DNA of 6,769 nt from JAVBKE01 sp031554215 (GTDB taxonomy: Bacteria; Bacillota; Bacilli; JARBTR01). Shown here in pieces: positions 5,232 through 6,769 of the stretch. Location of the stretch: assembly GCA_031554215.1 (NCBI GenBank), contig JAVBKF010000245.1, positions 1 through 6,769 on the forward strand. Direction: 5' to 3'. Both the position numbers and the translations under genes were made by a program. Every line of letters begins with the position of its first letter. The first letter of the stretch is position 1. Below the pieces are notes generated by a model. It did no database searches and was not told the origin of the DNA. It saw only the letters and a program-made list of their open reading frames with translations.

Positions 5232-5837
5232 TTATTTAAATTCGTTCAACTCACAAACTAATTCATAAACCGAAGTTGACGGATTTTTCTTACTCGGATT
5301 ATTTGTTGTGAAAGCCTCTTGAAGCTTCCTTGCACGATGAATTGCTAGCGATTGCTTTTCCAGTAATACTGCGTACATGTTTCTATTGTTTTTTTTATAT
5401 TTCTCACCTAATTTTTTATCCAATATATCAATGTATTGTTGTCTACCTAGGGGAGATTGCTGAAAATCAAAATGGAGGACATACCATAATTCAAAGCTCT
5501 CATTTGAGAAAGCAATTTTTATATTTTCTTTTTTTGCTAACCGAAACGCCTTTTCCACAAGGTTATCTGGAAAGCTATCCTTATCGAAAACAACCCAAAC
5601 CTGGTCATAACTGCTGATAGATTTTTCCTTGACCGCTCTTTGTACGAGCGAATAGGTGTTAAACCCAGTACCTACCACTTCAATTGTGGCAGATTTCACT
5701 CTAAATGCTCTAAAATAGTTAGGCTCAGTTTCTTCGCCCTCACAAATAATTAGAAAACTATCTTTTTGCTTTCGATTCTTTTCTTTTCTTTTAAAATCCT
5801 TATTTTTTCTTTTTTTAAATAGATCATCCTTCCCCAT
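5232..5837 (-). CDS. rloB: RloB-family TOPRIM-like protein (AbiLii-like putative phage-defence effector)
   Basis: This 201-residue protein matches the RloB family, which includes the restriction-linked RloB proteins and AbiLii of the lactococcal AbiL abortive-infection system. A very basic N-terminus (residues 8-25, mostly Lys/Arg) precedes a TOPRIM-like core. LIICEGEETEPNYF (29-42) carries the expected acidic residue E33, and VVFDKDSF (82-89) supplies the DxD pair D85 and D87, likely metal ligands as in OLD and topoisomerase-primase nucleases. SNESFELWYVLHF (111-123) and a final PSTSVYELV (186-194) are further family signatures. The core appears intact, so it is probably active, perhaps as a nuclease; that activity is inferred. 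AGGTGA five bases before ATG lies inside the upstream ATPase gene, and the two genes overlap by 14 bases, suggesting coupled translation and a protein complex. No clear terminator follows before the radical SAM promoter. Confidence 0.88.
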   Translation of the reverse strand: MGKDDLFKKRKNKDFKRKEKNRKQKDSFLIICEGEETEPNYFRAFRVKSATIEVVGTGFNTYSLVQRAVKEKSISSYDQVWVVFDKDSFPDNLVEKAFRLAKKENIKIAFSNESFELWYVLHFDFQQSPLGRQQYIDILDKKLGEKYKKNNRNMYAVLLEKQSLAIHRARKLQEAFTTNNPSKKNPSTSVYELVCELNEFK

Positions 5838-6769
5838 TTAGATCACCTAAAAATTCAAAATCACCCAAAAACGGAACAGCTCCGTATTTCCCCATGATGT
5901 AATTCTTCTCGTAATCTGCATCATTTCGCACCTTTTTCCCATCAAACTCAAATTCAACTAAAGAATACGCCTGAGATGCTGCAAACGCATCCTTCTCTGT
6001 GAACCAAATTTGATCTCTTCGAAAAAACTTATTTGATAAATGTGATGTATCATGTGTTGTGAAAATAAGCTGCGCATTATGTCGGTTAACTTCTTTAGAG
6101 TGAAACAACTTAATTAGTTCACGTGTAATCAGTGGGTGTAATTGAGAGTCAAGCTCATCAATCACCAAGATACTTCCGCTGAGCAACGTATCGAGGATGG
6201 GGCCAGAAAGGAAAAATAATCTTGTTGTGCCCTGTGATTCCTGCTCCTCTAAATTAAACTCTTCAAGCGCATTAACCTCTTTTCCATTATCAAATACCTT
6301 GTGATGGGTTGTTATCTTTGTAAGTTCGTTAGCAATTTTCTTTTTCAACATGTCGGGAATGTCAGTACCTGAATGAAAAATAATCTCATCGACTTTGGCT
6401 CTTTCTATGCTGATATCTTCAATCCCGAGGTCTGCATTTCTCATTAACTCTAAAACATTTTTTTTGTTTCTTTCATCGTTTACAAAGATATTAGTAAATG
6501 ACACACGACGGTCTGCAGATAAGAACTTACACTGACGGAACCAATTGAAAACTTTTTTTGCTTCATCACCATTGAATTGTTCTGCGACAGACAGAAAAAG
6601 TGCGTTCTCTTTTACAAATTTCTCAAGGCCCACACCTTCTGAAAATGATTTTCCTACACTAATTTCTCTACCATCTCTAACAAAAAGCTTAGCCTCACTA
6701 GCCTTCATCTTCTTGAACAGCCACTCCGAATGAATTCTTTCTTTGTTAAGCTCAAAACCATACCTATAG
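5824..6769 (-). CDS. AAA/ABC-type ATPase of RloA/AbiLi type, C-terminal part (N-terminus beyond window)
   Basis: The frame stays open past the ATG at 6708 to the window edge, adding 20 residues that include YRYGFELNKERIHSEWLF, a typical internal segment of COG1106-type ATPases; the gene therefore starts off the window and 6708 is not its start. The Walker A loop is expected in the missing part. Counting from the Met at 6708, ESQGTTRLF (157-165) resembles the ABC signature, ILVIDELDSQLHP (180-192) is Walker B with catalytic E185 and a D-loop, and LIFTTHDTSHL (214-224) holds the switch histidine H219. DQIWFTEKD (232-240) and GKYGAVPFLG (273-282) are common at the C-terminus of this group. Such OLD/SMC-like ATPases sense invasion and control a partner effector. 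Here the partner is the overlapping RloB gene. It ends in TGA at 5826-5824. Confidence 0.88.
   Translation of the reverse strand, partial: YRYGFELNKERIHSEWLFKKMKASEAKLFVRDGREISVGKSFSEGVGLEKFVKENALFLSVAEQFNGDEAKKVFNWFRQCKFLSADRRVSFTNIFVNDERNKKNVLELMRNADLGIEDISIERAKVDEIIFHSGTDIPDMLKKKIANELTKITTHHKVFDNGKEVNALEEFNLEEQESQGTTRLFFLSGPILDTLLSGSILVIDELDSQLHPLITRELIKLFHSKEVNRHNAQLIFTTHDTSHLSNKFFRRDQIWFTEKDAFAASQAYSLVEFEFDGKKVRNDADYEKNYIMGKYGAVPFLGDFEFLGDLNGEG

Noticed and set aside
5330..5617. Plus-strand frame of 95 codons
   Set aside because: It is fully antisense to the RloB gene, which has clear family motifs.
6545..6733. Plus-strand frame of 62 codons
   Set aside because: It is antisense to the ATPase gene and has no family resemblance.
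1..6769. CRISPR array, tRNA, rRNA or insertion sequence
   Set aside because: No regularly spaced repeats, tRNA-like cloverleaf, rRNA sequence or transposase-like frame was seen on either strand.

Overview
The window looks like a low-GC, spore-forming Firmicute of the order Bacillales. It carries an alpha/beta-type small acid-soluble spore protein (SASP), strong AGGAGG-like ribosome binding sites, sigma-A-like promoters and long intrinsic terminators. The protein set (ferredoxin-type 2-oxoacid oxidoreductase, SASP, B12-binding radical SAM/DUF4080 protein) would suit the Lysinibacillus / Solibacillus / Sporosarcina group. That placement is an inference from family resemblance, not a search result.

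Layout from left to right. Positions 1-548 (minus) hold most of the gamma subunit of a 2-oxoacid:acceptor oxidoreductase, with the 3' end cut off by the window edge. About 610 bases without a gene follow, containing two sets of short repeats that look like regulator binding sites. At 1159-1590 (plus) is a small XRE-family repressor-like protein. Positions 1591-2040 have no convincing gene but are packed with inverted repeats and end in the terminator of the next gene. At 2041-2238 (minus) is the SASP gene, with a sigma-G-like promoter upstream. After a second gene-free stretch with a good sigma-A promoter comes a VOC (glyoxalase/PhnB-like) protein at 2724-3146 (plus). It converges, across one long hairpin, on a 592-residue B12-binding radical SAM protein at 3281-5059 (minus).

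The right end (5232-6769, minus) is a two-gene unit: an AAA/ABC-type ATPase that continues past the window edge, overlapping by 14 bases with an RloB-family TOPRIM-like protein. This pairing matches RloA-RloB / AbiL-type phage-defence modules and is the most interesting gene system in the window. The other genes are single-gene units with their own promoters and terminators and show no common pathway. The less explained material is non-coding: the hairpin-dense region at about 1584-1925 and the repeated boxes upstream of the oxidoreductase and XRE genes.
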